In this document: in pieces, positions 44,875-52,946 of the stretch
How the letters are laid out: each line of letters starts with the position of its first letter
Position numbering within the stretch: position 1 is the first letter of the stretch
NCBI RefSeq assembly: GCF_004319545.1
Contig: NZ_CP036313.1
Location: 2,916,501 to 2,980,500, forward strand
Direction: 5' to 3'
Length of the DNA stretch: 64,000 bases
From: Desulfobacter hydrogenophilus
GTDB lineage: Bacteria > Desulfobacterota > Desulfobacteria > Desulfobacterales > Desulfobacteraceae
Notes under the pieces: generated by a model
The model's input: only the letters and a program-made list of their open reading frames with translations
What the model was told of the DNA's origin: nothing
The model's database searches: none
Program-made: the position numbers and the translations under genes

Positions 44875-45378
44875 CTAACGGGGTGTATTTTGCCGGATGG
44901 GGCCTGTAACCAGGATCGGGGATGCCTCTAACTTCTCTGCGGCCATGAGACTGACCACCCGCTCAAAGGCGCTTATGATCATCATCTGCTCCCAGTCTTC
45001 AATATCGGAAAAATGTTTAGTGAATGTTTCCTGGAGTAGAGGTGGCAGGTTTTTGATGACATCCTGGCCCTTTTCCGTGAGGAAAAGGCTGACAGCCCGT
45101 CTGTCATCTTCTCTTTTTTTTCTAGCAATGTATCCACGGGTTTCAAGCCGCTTGGTGATATCCGTCACGGTTGCTTGACTTAAGCTTGTGCCCCGGGATA
45201 ACGGGGTAATGGAAATTTGACCATGGGAGGAAATTTCCTGGAGTACAATAAGCTGGGGGCCTGTCAGACCAAATTCTTTGTTCAGCTTTCTGGAATGAAT
45301 ATCAACTGCCTGGATAATTTTACGAATTGATATCAAAAGGGTTTGACATCTTTGTTTGCTCAGTTCTGTTACGGCCAT
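44875..45378 (-). CDS. MarR-family transcriptional regulator
   Basis: About 167 residues with the winged-helix core of MarR regulators: GQISITPLSRGTSLSQATV, ITKRLETRGYI, and the wing ARKKREDDRRAVSLFLTEKG. It precedes lutA by 11 bp in the same direction, so autoregulation together with lactate genes is likely. The frame extends to 45432, but the extension is read from the edge of the repeat; MAVTELSKQ at 45378 is the better start, although no strong RBS is seen. Confidence 0.88.
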   Translation of the reverse strand: MAVTELSKQRCQTLLISIRKIIQAVDIHSRKLNKEFGLTGPQLIVLQEISSHGQISITPLSRGTSLSQATVTDITKRLETRGYIARKKREDDRRAVSLFLTEKGQDVIKNLPPLLQETFTKHFSDIEDWEQMMIISAFERVVSLMAAEKLEASPILVTGPIRQNTPR

Positions 45379-45413
45379 AGTTATATGTATTAATATTGTA
45401 TCTGCGTTATTGA

Positions 45414-45509
45414 TTTTATATGAAAGTTCCAATAAGTTACTGAATTACTTTCATGCTTTGTTGTGGGTTGAACCTCGGTATTGATAGACCAAGTCAGCCC
45501 ATGGCTGTT
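45414..45509 (+). repeat. 96-bp intergenic repeat, copy D
   Basis: Identical over 96 bp to 41693-41788. It sits between the MarR start and a palindromic operator candidate (45533-45551), so the marR-lutABC message would carry it in its 5' leader. Together with copy B it brackets the whole operon. Confidence 0.9.
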
Positions 45510-45532
45510 ATTAAGAAAATCTGTGTAATCTA

Positions 45533-45551
45533 AATAGTATTGTATACTATT
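45533..45551. promoter_or_regulatory. Palindromic operator candidate upstream of marR-lutABC
   Basis: AATAGTAT - TGT - ATACTATT is a perfect inverted repeat of 8-bp arms around a 3-bp centre, the size bound by MarR or GntR dimers. It is about 155 bp before the MarR start and overlaps promoter-like TATACT/TATAC words. Confidence 0.4.
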
Positions 45552-45669
45552 GTCCGGGCAGGAGGCAAGCACCAATGCTTTTTGTCCTGGTTGACCTGCA
45601 ACATCGACCATGGTACCTATGTATTGGCCGACCGAAAATCGTAATTTTTGCCGATTAATTCGTTGAGCA

Positions 45670-45718
45670 CAAATTTTAATCCTCGAAATACGCCATGTAT
45701 TCCTCCGATTAAAATTTG
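45670..45718. repeat. Long hairpin element with 12-bp arms
   Basis: CAAATTTTAATC (45670-45681) pairs exactly with GATTAAAATTTG (45707-45718); further in, AATAC (45687-45691) pairs with GTATT (45697-45701) around the loop GCCAT. The two stems are separated by an asymmetric internal loop. The shape resembles dispersed palindromic elements; lying upstream of the FliL-like gene, it may be a mobile remnant or a leader structure. Confidence 0.6.
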
Positions 45719-45822
45719 CGTCCGCTTTGTATTCGACAAAATTTACAGGTTTTCGTTCAGACACTATGTCATCATAAGAAAAAATAAAACGCATTCCAAT
45801 GTCAATTTTTCGGGGAAATATC

Positions 45823-46701
45823 ATGGAACAACAGATTGGAAACGTGGTTTTGAACAGGTGTGCTGCTGTTTGCACCGTCATGTTCATGCTCCTTGTCGGT
45901 ATTGCCGGGTGCGGTGGAGAAAAAAAAGATACGGATTTAATCCTGGGTAACTGGGTTTATTACAGTAATCGCACCTATCTCCTTACCGTCATTGATATGA
46001 AAGGCACATGGACCTCTTCTGTTCGGATAGCAGACGTGACCTCCAAAATTGTTGATTCCAGGGGGACGGCCGGCGGTACCTGGGATTTGGATGAGGGTCA
46101 GCTCGTTTTTACCGTCGTGGCGTCAGATATCAACGATGTCTGGGAAAAAGAAAGCACTTACTCTTATAAGTTGCTCGAACTCAGGGACCATTTCATGGTC
46201 CTTGAGGGCGACAACGGTCGCAAGGAAGAATGGAAGAAAACGGTTCAGCTGAAGGGAAAAGAGGGCCCCGGTGCCGTCAATTCGATTGTTACCATGGCGC
46301 CCTATACTGTTAATCTGGATAAACATTCTTCCAATGCCAAGGATCGCTATTTGTGTTTGAGTATGCATTTGGAACTTATGGAACTGATGCCGGAACAGCC
46401 TGTGCCCCAATTTCATCCCAGGGCCAGGGATGCCGCCATCATGTATCTGTCTTCTTTGACCTATGAGAATGTATCTGATTTTGATCGCATCAAGGTTCAG
46501 AAAGAAAAAGTTAAGGATATACTCAACCCCTATATGGAAGGGTTAATCAAAGAAGTTGTCATTGACCATGTGGTTGTTGCCGTTTCTGCCGCAAAGGTGG
46601 AAGAATTTATCATTGAACATACGGCGGCACCAAGCGCGGAGGAACCCGCTGACGGGGAAGAGGGGGAAACCGGCGAAGAAGAGAACCCAAAAGACTCCTG
46701 A
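45823..46701 (+). CDS. Lipoprotein with a FliL-like C-terminal domain
   Basis: About 292 residues. The signal peptide ends in a lipobox, VGIAGC (Cys30). A beta-rich middle (LILGNWVYYSN, GGTWDLDEGQLVFTV) is followed by a FliL-type region (about 175-270: YTVNLDKHSSNAKDRYLCLS, then DPARDAA-like PRARDAAIMYLSS and YMEGLIKEVVIDHVVV), then an acidic tail. FliL helps flagellar stator function; no other flagellar gene is near. The ATG at 45823 has CGGGGA before it; an earlier ATG at 45799 is possible. Confidence 0.7.
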   Translation: MEQQIGNVVLNRCAAVCTVMFMLLVGIAGCGGEKKDTDLILGNWVYYSNRTYLLTVIDMKGTWTSSVRIADVTSKIVDSRGTAGGTWDLDEGQLVFTVVASDINDVWEKESTYSYKLLELRDHFMVLEGDNGRKEEWKKTVQLKGKEGPGAVNSIVTMAPYTVNLDKHSSNAKDRYLCLSMHLELMELMPEQPVPQFHPRARDAAIMYLSSLTYENVSDFDRIKVQKEKVKDILNPYMEGLIKEVVIDHVVVAVSAAKVEEFIIEHTAAPSAEEPADGEEGETGEEENPKDS

Positions 46702-46712
46702 TCGACAGGTGG

Positions 46713-47354
46713 TCAGTTTTCTTCCTTTGGCTTTATAACCAGTACGCCCCCGGATTTAAGACTGATGCTGGCTTTATCTTGTGTGAACACATTGCTGATA
46801 CCCATGGTTGACCCCATGCAAAGGTTTTTATCCGTTAACGGATACTCCAGTCCCTCCAGGGTCAGCCCTTTAACATGGTCTGATACCGGGATGACGGATA
46901 TCAGGTCGCCGGGATGGCCCGTGAGTGTCAGGCGGGAAACAACAATATGAATATCATTATGTGCATCTAAGATCGTGACCGGGATTCCCTTTGCTGCAAG
47001 TCTGCGCAGAAGGAAAATATTTGCCAGGGTATGGTCGAGTCGGGTGCTGGTAGCACCCATAATGAGAAGGTCGGTACATCCATGGTCAACGGCATATTCC
47101 ATGCACAATTCCATATCTGTCTGGTCCTTGCGTACCGGGTGCTTTAAAATTTTAACCTGTTTTTTTTCAAAAAATAAAAGGAGCTCTTTAGGAATGGAAT
47201 CAAGGTCGCCGATGATAATCCGGGGCACAATGCCCATGTGGTGAAGATGAACTGCCCCGCCGTCTGCAGCAATAACCATGTCCGCTTGTTGTATCCGGGG
47301 TAAAAGTCCGTCTGCTTCAGACAGGGTTCCGTTTGCTACAATGACTATTTTCAT
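46713..47354 (-). CDS. thiN: Thiamine pyrophosphokinase
   Basis: About 213 residues. The ADG motif (VIAADGGAVHL), the ligand-binding GDLDSIP, then HPVRKDQTDMELCMEYA and GATSTRLDHTLAN are the conserved parts of bacterial thiamine pyrophosphokinase, which makes thiamine diphosphate with ATP. The C-terminal half is a beta domain (VKGLTLEGLEYPL, GTS/MGISNVF). The ORF opens at 47465, but MKIVIVANG at 47354 is the natural start. It is divergent from lptF with an 87-bp gap. Confidence 0.9.
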   Translation of the reverse strand: MKIVIVANGTLSEADGLLPRIQQADMVIAADGGAVHLHHMGIVPRIIIGDLDSIPKELLLFFEKKQVKILKHPVRKDQTDMELCMEYAVDHGCTDLLIMGATSTRLDHTLANIFLLRRLAAKGIPVTILDAHNDIHIVVSRLTLTGHPGDLISVIPVSDHVKGLTLEGLEYPLTDKNLCMGSTMGISNVFTQDKASISLKSGGVLVIKPKEEN

Positions 47355-47441
47355 AATTCTATTTTCATACCAGAAAAATAATATAATGCAAACAATACTA
47401 TTTATTGACACAATGTCCAGAAGTTCATATTTTCCAAGCCG

Positions 47442-48632
47442 ATGAAGGTTTTCAAACGTATACATACATATCTGTTTTTTGAGTTTATCCCGCCGTTTGC
47501 CATAAGCACCTTTTTTTTAACCTCGGTGTTTTTGATGACCCGGATTCCGGATATCACGAATATGGTGGTTAACTACAACTCCAGTATTACGGACATTCTT
47601 CTTCTGATCTCTTATACTTTGCCGCGGTTCATGGAATTTACCATTCCCATGTCAACCATGATTTCGGTGCTTTTGACCATCATGCGCATGTCAGGGGAAA
47701 ATGAGATCATTGCCCTGAAAGGGGCGGGTATGTCTTTGTACAAACTTTTGCCTCCGGTACTCATATTCAGCGGGATAACCCTTTTAATAACCATGTGGGT
47801 GACGGTTTACGGGATACCCAAGGGTAAACTGGCCCTGAAGGTGAAAACCATAGAACTTGCCAGGTCCAGTATTGACGCAGCGTTGCAGGAGCGTCAGTTT
47901 AACGATCAGCTTGACGGGATCATGATTTATGTGGCCCATGTGGATATGGGTACCCGGGATTTGACGGACGTATTCATTGAGGACCGCAGGACGGCCGATA
48001 TGGTCTCTATCTCAACAGCGCCCAGAGGGCGCCTGGTGCGCCAGGAAAATCAGGATCTATACACCATCCGCCTGTATGACGGTATGATCAATCAGGTCAA
48101 TGTTCAGGATCATTCCGTGACCAATATTAATTTCGGGCACTATGACATCAACATCGATCTTACTGCCATGCAAAAAGATGGGGAAAGGGAAGTGAGAAAA
48201 AGTTTTGATGAAATGGGTCTGCATGAACTGGTCCAGCGTATCCGGAACGGTTTTAAAACGCCGGAAAGAGAGAGTGAGGCACGTCTGGTGTTGCATGAAA
48301 AGTTTTCCATCCCCTTTGCATGTCTTGCTTTGGGGATGTTGGCATTCCCTTTGGGGGTTCAGTCCACATCTTTTAGAAAATCAAACGGTTTTGGTATGGG
48401 GCTGGGTTTTTTCCTGCTGTATTATTTGCTGCTGGCCTTGGGTTGGTCCGGCGGAGAGGCCGGTCGTTATCCGCCGGTCATTGCCATGTGGCTGCCCAAT
48501 GTGGTGATGGGGATTGCGGGCATTTTTCTTTTGGTTCGTAATGCAAAGGAGCGGCCCGTACGTCTGCCCCTTTGGATTCGAAATCTTTCGGCAACTGTTG
48601 TGGCTCGTTTTAGAAAAAGGATAAAGCCGTGA
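47442..48632 (+). CDS. lptF: LPS export permease LptF
   Basis: A 396-residue inner-membrane protein of the LptF/LptG family: two N-terminal helices with PRFMEFTIPMSTMISVLLTI and LKGAGMSLYKLL, a large periplasmic beta-jellyroll (about 130-270) and C-terminal helices (FACLALGMLAFPLGVQS). With LptG and the ATPase LptB it lifts LPS out of the inner membrane. It overlaps lptG by 4 bp. Confidence 0.92.
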   Translation: MKVFKRIHTYLFFEFIPPFAISTFFLTSVFLMTRIPDITNMVVNYNSSITDILLLISYTLPRFMEFTIPMSTMISVLLTIMRMSGENEIIALKGAGMSLYKLLPPVLIFSGITLLITMWVTVYGIPKGKLALKVKTIELARSSIDAALQERQFNDQLDGIMIYVAHVDMGTRDLTDVFIEDRRTADMVSISTAPRGRLVRQENQDLYTIRLYDGMINQVNVQDHSVTNINFGHYDINIDLTAMQKDGEREVRKSFDEMGLHELVQRIRNGFKTPERESEARLVLHEKFSIPFACLALGMLAFPLGVQSTSFRKSNGFGMGLGFFLLYYLLLALGWSGGEAGRYPPVIAMWLPNVVMGIAGIFLLVRNAKERPVRLPLWIRNLSATVVARFRKRIKP

Positions 48633-49708
48633 TCCGATGCCTCCATAAATATTGGCTTAAAGAATTTGTCAGGATTTTTATTATTATCCAGGCATTGGTC
48701 ATGGTATTGTTCATTTTTATTGATTACCTGTCCCATATGGACAGAATTCTTGAATATGATGTGACCTTTGCCAGGGGCCTTTGGTATGTGCTGCTTAAGC
48801 TGCCGTATATGTTTGTTCAATTCACCCCGGCAGGACTGCTTCTTGCTGTTATTTCCGTGTTTGGTCTCATGAACCGGAATCAGGAAATTACTGCTTTAAA
48901 GTCTTCGGGTGTCTCCGTTTATTTCTTGGTTAAGCCAGCCATTTGGGTAGGATGTCTTCTGGCGCTGTTGATGCTGTTTTTGGGTGAAACCGTGATCCCC
49001 TTGTCCATGGCGCGTTCCAACTACATCCGTTACCATGAGATGAGTGGAAATAAGGGGGTTGTTCATAGTCAAAAAGACATCTGGATTCGCTCGGATAAAA
49101 CGCTGGTACACATTAATTTTTTTGACCCGGTTCAAAAGACAGTGGCCGGCATCACATGTACCACTATGGGCGCAGGATTCAAGATTGCCTCGCGCATTGA
49201 TGCGGCAAAAGGGTATTATGACAACGGTCAATGGATTCTGGACGATGTCGCTGAACAGGTGTATGACCCCAAAATTGACGACTATCATGTGGCCATAAGG
49301 CCCAGAAAGGTCGTCGATCTCGACCTGAATCCTGACGATCTTGGCCGCATGACCAAAAAGACCAACGAAATGAGTTATACCGAGCTGAGACGGTATGTCG
49401 AAAAAGTAACCGGCGAAGGGTATGACGCCACCACTTATAAGGTTGATATGCATGGAAAGCTGGCCTTTCCTTTTATCTGCGTGATCATGGCGTTGACAGG
49501 GGCTGCCACGGGAATGAGGAATTTTGTGAAGAGCAATTTGCCCGTGGGCATTGCCATGGGTATCGGCTTTTGTTTTCTATACTGGTTTGTCTTTGGGTTT
49601 ACCGCTTCTTTGGGCTACGCAAAGATTTTGCCGCCTGTGGTGGCCGCCTGGGTGGGTAATCTGGTTTTTTTATGCCTGGGGTGTATCTACCTGATTCAGA
49701 CGGAATGA
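48629..49708 (+). CDS. lptG: LPS export permease LptG
   Basis: A 359-residue partner of LptF with the same plan: N-terminal helices containing QFTPAGLLLAVISVFG and NRNQEITALKSSGVSVY, a periplasmic domain and C-terminal helices (FPFICVIMALTGAATGMRN). The paired GVSVY / GMSLY cytoplasmic-loop motifs in LptG and LptF fit the coupling helices that contact LptB. It is directly followed by waaA. Confidence 0.92.
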   Translation: MIRCLHKYWLKEFVRIFIIIQALVMVLFIFIDYLSHMDRILEYDVTFARGLWYVLLKLPYMFVQFTPAGLLLAVISVFGLMNRNQEITALKSSGVSVYFLVKPAIWVGCLLALLMLFLGETVIPLSMARSNYIRYHEMSGNKGVVHSQKDIWIRSDKTLVHINFFDPVQKTVAGITCTTMGAGFKIASRIDAAKGYYDNGQWILDDVAEQVYDPKIDDYHVAIRPRKVVDLDLNPDDLGRMTKKTNEMSYTELRRYVEKVTGEGYDATTYKVDMHGKLAFPFICVIMALTGAATGMRNFVKSNLPVGIAMGIGFCFLYWFVFGFTASLGYAKILPPVVAAWVGNLVFLCLGCIYLIQTE

Positions 49709-49718
49709 TGTTGATTCC

Positions 49719-51017
49719 ATGATTTTTTTTTATCATATCATCACCCTGGTGGTGTTTTCTTTCTGCCTGCCTTTTTTACCGCTTGTCTGGATATTTTCAG
49801 CCAAACGGCGGGCCAATCTATTGCAACGTCTGGGTCTGTTTACCCGGTTTCCTAAAAAAGAAGCCAATACGCGCAGAATATGGGTTCATGCCTTGTCCGT
49901 GGGTGAAGTGAACTCAAGTTTGCCCCTGGTAAGTGCCTTAAAAAAAAATTACCCTGCCCATGATATTGTTTTTACGGCATCCACCAAAACCGGATTTGAG
50001 CGGGCCCTTGATCTGATGCCCCCGGGCCGGGCCGATTCCCCGGTCACGGCGGTGGGGTATTTCCCCTTTGATATTTGGTTTGCCGTGATACGGGTTGTCT
50101 TACGCATTTCACCGGATATCGTTTGTCTGGTGGAAACGGATTTATGGCCCGGTTTTTTGTCTGTCATGCACCAACGCCGGATTCCGGTGATCCTTGTGAA
50201 TGCCCGGTTGTCACCAAGGTCCTTAAAAGGGTACCGATGCATGGGACCGCTGAGCAATTTGTTTTTCTCAACACTTTCTTGTGTCATGGCCCAAACCCGA
50301 CAGGATGCTTTGGGCTTTGAACAGCTTGGTGTGGCCGGGAATCGTATTGAGGTTACCGGCAATATCAAGTTTGATCAGCCCTGCCCGAAGTTGTCCCGGG
50401 AAGAGATTTCAAGTCTTGTCCGGGATCTGGGATTTCACACGGGTGACCGGATAATGATGGCCGGTTCCACCCACCCCGGTGAAGAACCCATGGTGGTCCG
50501 GGCGTTTATCCAGGCAAGACAAACAGACCCTGCACTCAAACTTGTCATTGCGCCCCGGGACCCGGGCAGGTGTACCGCTTTGCTCAGGGAATTGCCTTTA
50601 GCCGGATTCAGGGTTGCATGTTACCTGGATCCGCTTGAAAGCAAGCACGGCGCAGATATTATGTTTCTTAACACCATTGGGATTCTGGCCAAGGCCTATG
50701 CGCTCTGTACATTTGCCTTTGTGGGCGGGTCCCTGGTGGCCCAAGGCGGGCATAACCTTCTGGAGCCGGCCATGTTTGGCAAGCCGGTCTTTTTTGGACC
50801 CCATATGACGGATTTTCATGATATGGCCCAGTTGTTTGTCCAGGGTGAAGGCGGCATTCAGGTTGAAGATGAAAAAGCTCTGGCCGTTGAACTGGAAAAA
50901 ATGCTGGACAATCCGGATTACTGCATCCGAACAGGGCACAATGCCCGGCAAATTTTTAAAGACAACGCAGGGGCGATAAATGCCTGTTTAACCCGGATGG
51001 AGGCATTTCTTGACTAA
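49719..51017 (+). CDS. waaA: 3-deoxy-D-manno-octulosonic acid (Kdo) transferase
   Basis: A 432-residue enzyme with an N-terminal membrane helix and the KdtA N-terminal motif HALSVGEVNSSLPLV including the catalytic Glu. Further family parts are VETDLWPGFL, GNIKFDQP, AGSTHPGEE and GGSLVAQGGHNLLEPA. It attaches Kdo from CMP-Kdo to the lipid A precursor at the inner membrane. It lies between lptG and lpxK; its TAA overlaps the TTG start of lpxK. Confidence 0.95.
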   Translation: MIFFYHIITLVVFSFCLPFLPLVWIFSAKRRANLLQRLGLFTRFPKKEANTRRIWVHALSVGEVNSSLPLVSALKKNYPAHDIVFTASTKTGFERALDLMPPGRADSPVTAVGYFPFDIWFAVIRVVLRISPDIVCLVETDLWPGFLSVMHQRRIPVILVNARLSPRSLKGYRCMGPLSNLFFSTLSCVMAQTRQDALGFEQLGVAGNRIEVTGNIKFDQPCPKLSREEISSLVRDLGFHTGDRIMMAGSTHPGEEPMVVRAFIQARQTDPALKLVIAPRDPGRCTALLRELPLAGFRVACYLDPLESKHGADIMFLNTIGILAKAYALCTFAFVGGSLVAQGGHNLLEPAMFGKPVFFGPHMTDFHDMAQLFVQGEGGIQVEDEKALAVELEKMLDNPDYCIRTGHNARQIFKDNAGAINACLTRMEAFLD

Positions 51018-52164
51018 ATCCTGGTTGGACCGGATAGAAAAACGGGTATTGCAGACCATGGAAACCCCGGGGCACTTTGCACCTTTTTCTTTTGATCAGG
51101 TGCTGGCCGGCTGCGCAAGCCTCTACAAAGCCGGGGTGAGACTACGTTATGGCATGTATGGGAGCGGTTTTTTTAAAGCCAGGCGCCTTGATTGCCCTGT
51201 GATTTCCATCGGCAACCTGGCCGTGGGCGGGTCCGGTAAAACACCCATGGCGGTTTGGCTGGCAAAAATGCTGATGAAAAAAGGGTTGCGCCCTGTGGTG
51301 ATCAGCCGGGGTTACAGAGGGACACTTGAAGATGAGGCTGCTGTGGTATCGGACGGCCGGGAGGTGTTTCTCGATGCAAAGACCTGCGGTGACGAGCCTT
51401 ATATGATGGCCATGGAAAAAGCCTTTCCCGTGGTGGTGGGAAAAGACCGGTATAAAGCGGGGCTGATGGCTGTGGAAACGTTTGCACCTGATGTGATTAT
51501 TCTTGATGACGGATTCCAACATCTGAAATTGAGCCGGGATCTGAACCTGGTGCTTCTGGATTACAAACAGCCTTTGGGGAACGGACGCATGCTCCCGGCA
51601 GGCCGGTTGCGTGAAACCCTTTGTATGGCAAAGGACAGAATTGACGCCGTCGTGTTTACCCGGTGTCCCCCGGATGCATTTCAATTGGACGCGTTTCAGG
51701 AAACTGGGAGTCGATCTTTTACAAACGATATCATTAAAACATTGCCGTCTGTGCCCGTTTTTTTCTGCACCCATGAGCCCTTTGTGGCGCAATTATTTCC
51801 GGCCGAAAGCAATAATAACACAAAGGATTTTAAATCCTGGAACCTGAAAGGGAAAACCGCTGTTCTGTTTTCAGGCCTGGCCCGGAATGCTTCCTTTGCA
51901 CAGTCCGTGCAGGATCTGGGTGTAAACGTTGCCGACCACTTTGAATTCTGTGACCATTATCGGTATAACGAGCCTGATTTTAAAAGGATTTCAGCCCGGG
52001 CTGAGGCGTTGAATGCTGATTTCATTCTGACAACCCAGAAGGACTGGGTAAAGGTGAACCCGGTATGCTTCAGGGGTGTGACGGTTGCTGTTATTGGTAT
52101 TCGGTTGCGCTTTTCTAACCCCCAGGGCCTTGAAAAATTTATTTTGAACAATAGGAAAGGGTAG
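51010..52164 (+). CDS. lpxK: Tetraacyldisaccharide 4'-kinase LpxK (TTG start)
   Basis: A 384-residue membrane-associated kinase. The P-loop is SIGNLAVGGSGKTP and the segment VVISRGYRG, then DDGFQHLKLSRDLNLVLLD is typical of LpxK. It phosphorylates the lipid A disaccharide at the 4' position. The start is TTG at 51010, overlapping the end of waaA by 8 bp. Last gene of the plus-strand lipid A/LPS export unit. Confidence 0.93.
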   Translation: MTKSWLDRIEKRVLQTMETPGHFAPFSFDQVLAGCASLYKAGVRLRYGMYGSGFFKARRLDCPVISIGNLAVGGSGKTPMAVWLAKMLMKKGLRPVVISRGYRGTLEDEAAVVSDGREVFLDAKTCGDEPYMMAMEKAFPVVVGKDRYKAGLMAVETFAPDVIILDDGFQHLKLSRDLNLVLLDYKQPLGNGRMLPAGRLRETLCMAKDRIDAVVFTRCPPDAFQLDAFQETGSRSFTNDIIKTLPSVPVFFCTHEPFVAQLFPAESNNNTKDFKSWNLKGKTAVLFSGLARNASFAQSVQDLGVNVADHFEFCDHYRYNEPDFKRISARAEALNADFILTTQKDWVKVNPVCFRGVTVAVIGIRLRFSNPQGLEKFILNNRKG

Positions 52165-52193
52165 AGCAGTGCGTCAGGGGTGCCCATGATAAT

Positions 52194-52925
52194 TTATTGA
52201 TTGCTCTTATAATCAATTTCGCGGTAGGACAGCAGTTCTCCTTTTTCGGCAAAAAGGGTCGAATTCTCACAAAATGACCGCCAAAATATATCTGACTGAC
52301 AATTGTTCAGGTGTTTTAAAAATCGGTGGTTTAGTTTCCTCATAACACTTCGGGATAGCGTTTCTTTATCTTTAAAGTGTCTTAAATCTGAATCTATCCA
52401 GGCAAGTTTACCCTCAACCGGGTGATACATGATATTCCCAAGTCCCAAATCCTTAGGATAGAGCATTGCGTTGAGCATCACTGCCAGGTCACGGCCGAAG
52501 CACTGGATGATGCCAAGGCAATCCGGACGGTGCACAAATTTAGGATTTAAATCGTCGTAACCAGATAGAAAATCCATCTCGTGCATTGATTCCACCCCTT
52601 TGCGCATTTTCGGGAATAAAGAGAAAGCTGAAAAATAAGTTTTCGGGGTGACCAGGCCAAGTTCGGACAAAATGGCGGCGCTTTTTGATTCTCTTTCAGC
52701 TTGGGATTTTAAGGCATATTTTCTAAAAATATCTTTAGGGATTGATTGCCCGTAACAAACCTTTAGAATATAATCGTCCACTTTGTAGAGGTTGGCATGC
52801 AATTGCCTTTTGAATAAAAAGGAATCGTCAAGCATTTCTCTACTTGCAATGCGGGAGTCTCCTTTGCAAACAAATAAATGCGAGATGCCGCCTATGTTTA
52901 TATTTTTAAAAAAAAAATCATTCAT
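52194..52925 (-). CDS. Kinase-like protein of the LPS core (RIO/WaaP-type fold)
   Basis: A 243-residue protein with features of small-molecule/LPS kinases: a Lys in LYKVDDYILKVCYG, the pseudo-catalytic loop YPKDLGLGNIM (D..N pattern) and a metal site WIDSDLR. These resemble the WaaP/InaA/RIO-like kinases that phosphorylate Kdo or heptose in the LPS core. The catalytic loop lacks the usual HGD; activity is uncertain. Convergent with lpxK, 30 bp apart. Confidence 0.65.
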   Translation of the reverse strand: MNDFFFKNINIGGISHLFVCKGDSRIASREMLDDSFLFKRQLHANLYKVDDYILKVCYGQSIPKDIFRKYALKSQAERESKSAAILSELGLVTPKTYFSAFSLFPKMRKGVESMHEMDFLSGYDDLNPKFVHRPDCLGIIQCFGRDLAVMLNAMLYPKDLGLGNIMYHPVEGKLAWIDSDLRHFKDKETLSRSVMRKLNHRFLKHLNNCQSDIFWRSFCENSTLFAEKGELLSYREIDYKSNQ

Positions 52926-52946
52926 AATTTTTTCAAATAGGGCCCT

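Larger units (their letters stand above)
45510..45822. other. Gap between marR and the FliL-like gene, containing a hairpin element
   Basis: This region holds the operator candidate (45533-45551), an unexplained G/C-moderate stretch (45552-45660) and the hairpin at 45670-45718. A minus-strand ORF (45390-45887) runs through all of it and through the repeat. Its composition is uneven and it has no recognisable domain, so it is not called as a gene. Confidence 0.5.

Noticed and set aside
45390..45887. 165-aa minus-strand ORF across the repeat and hairpin upstream of the FliL-like gene
   Set aside because: It runs through an identical repeat, the operator candidate and a hairpin, overlaps the start of a real plus-strand gene and has no domain or ribosome-binding site.
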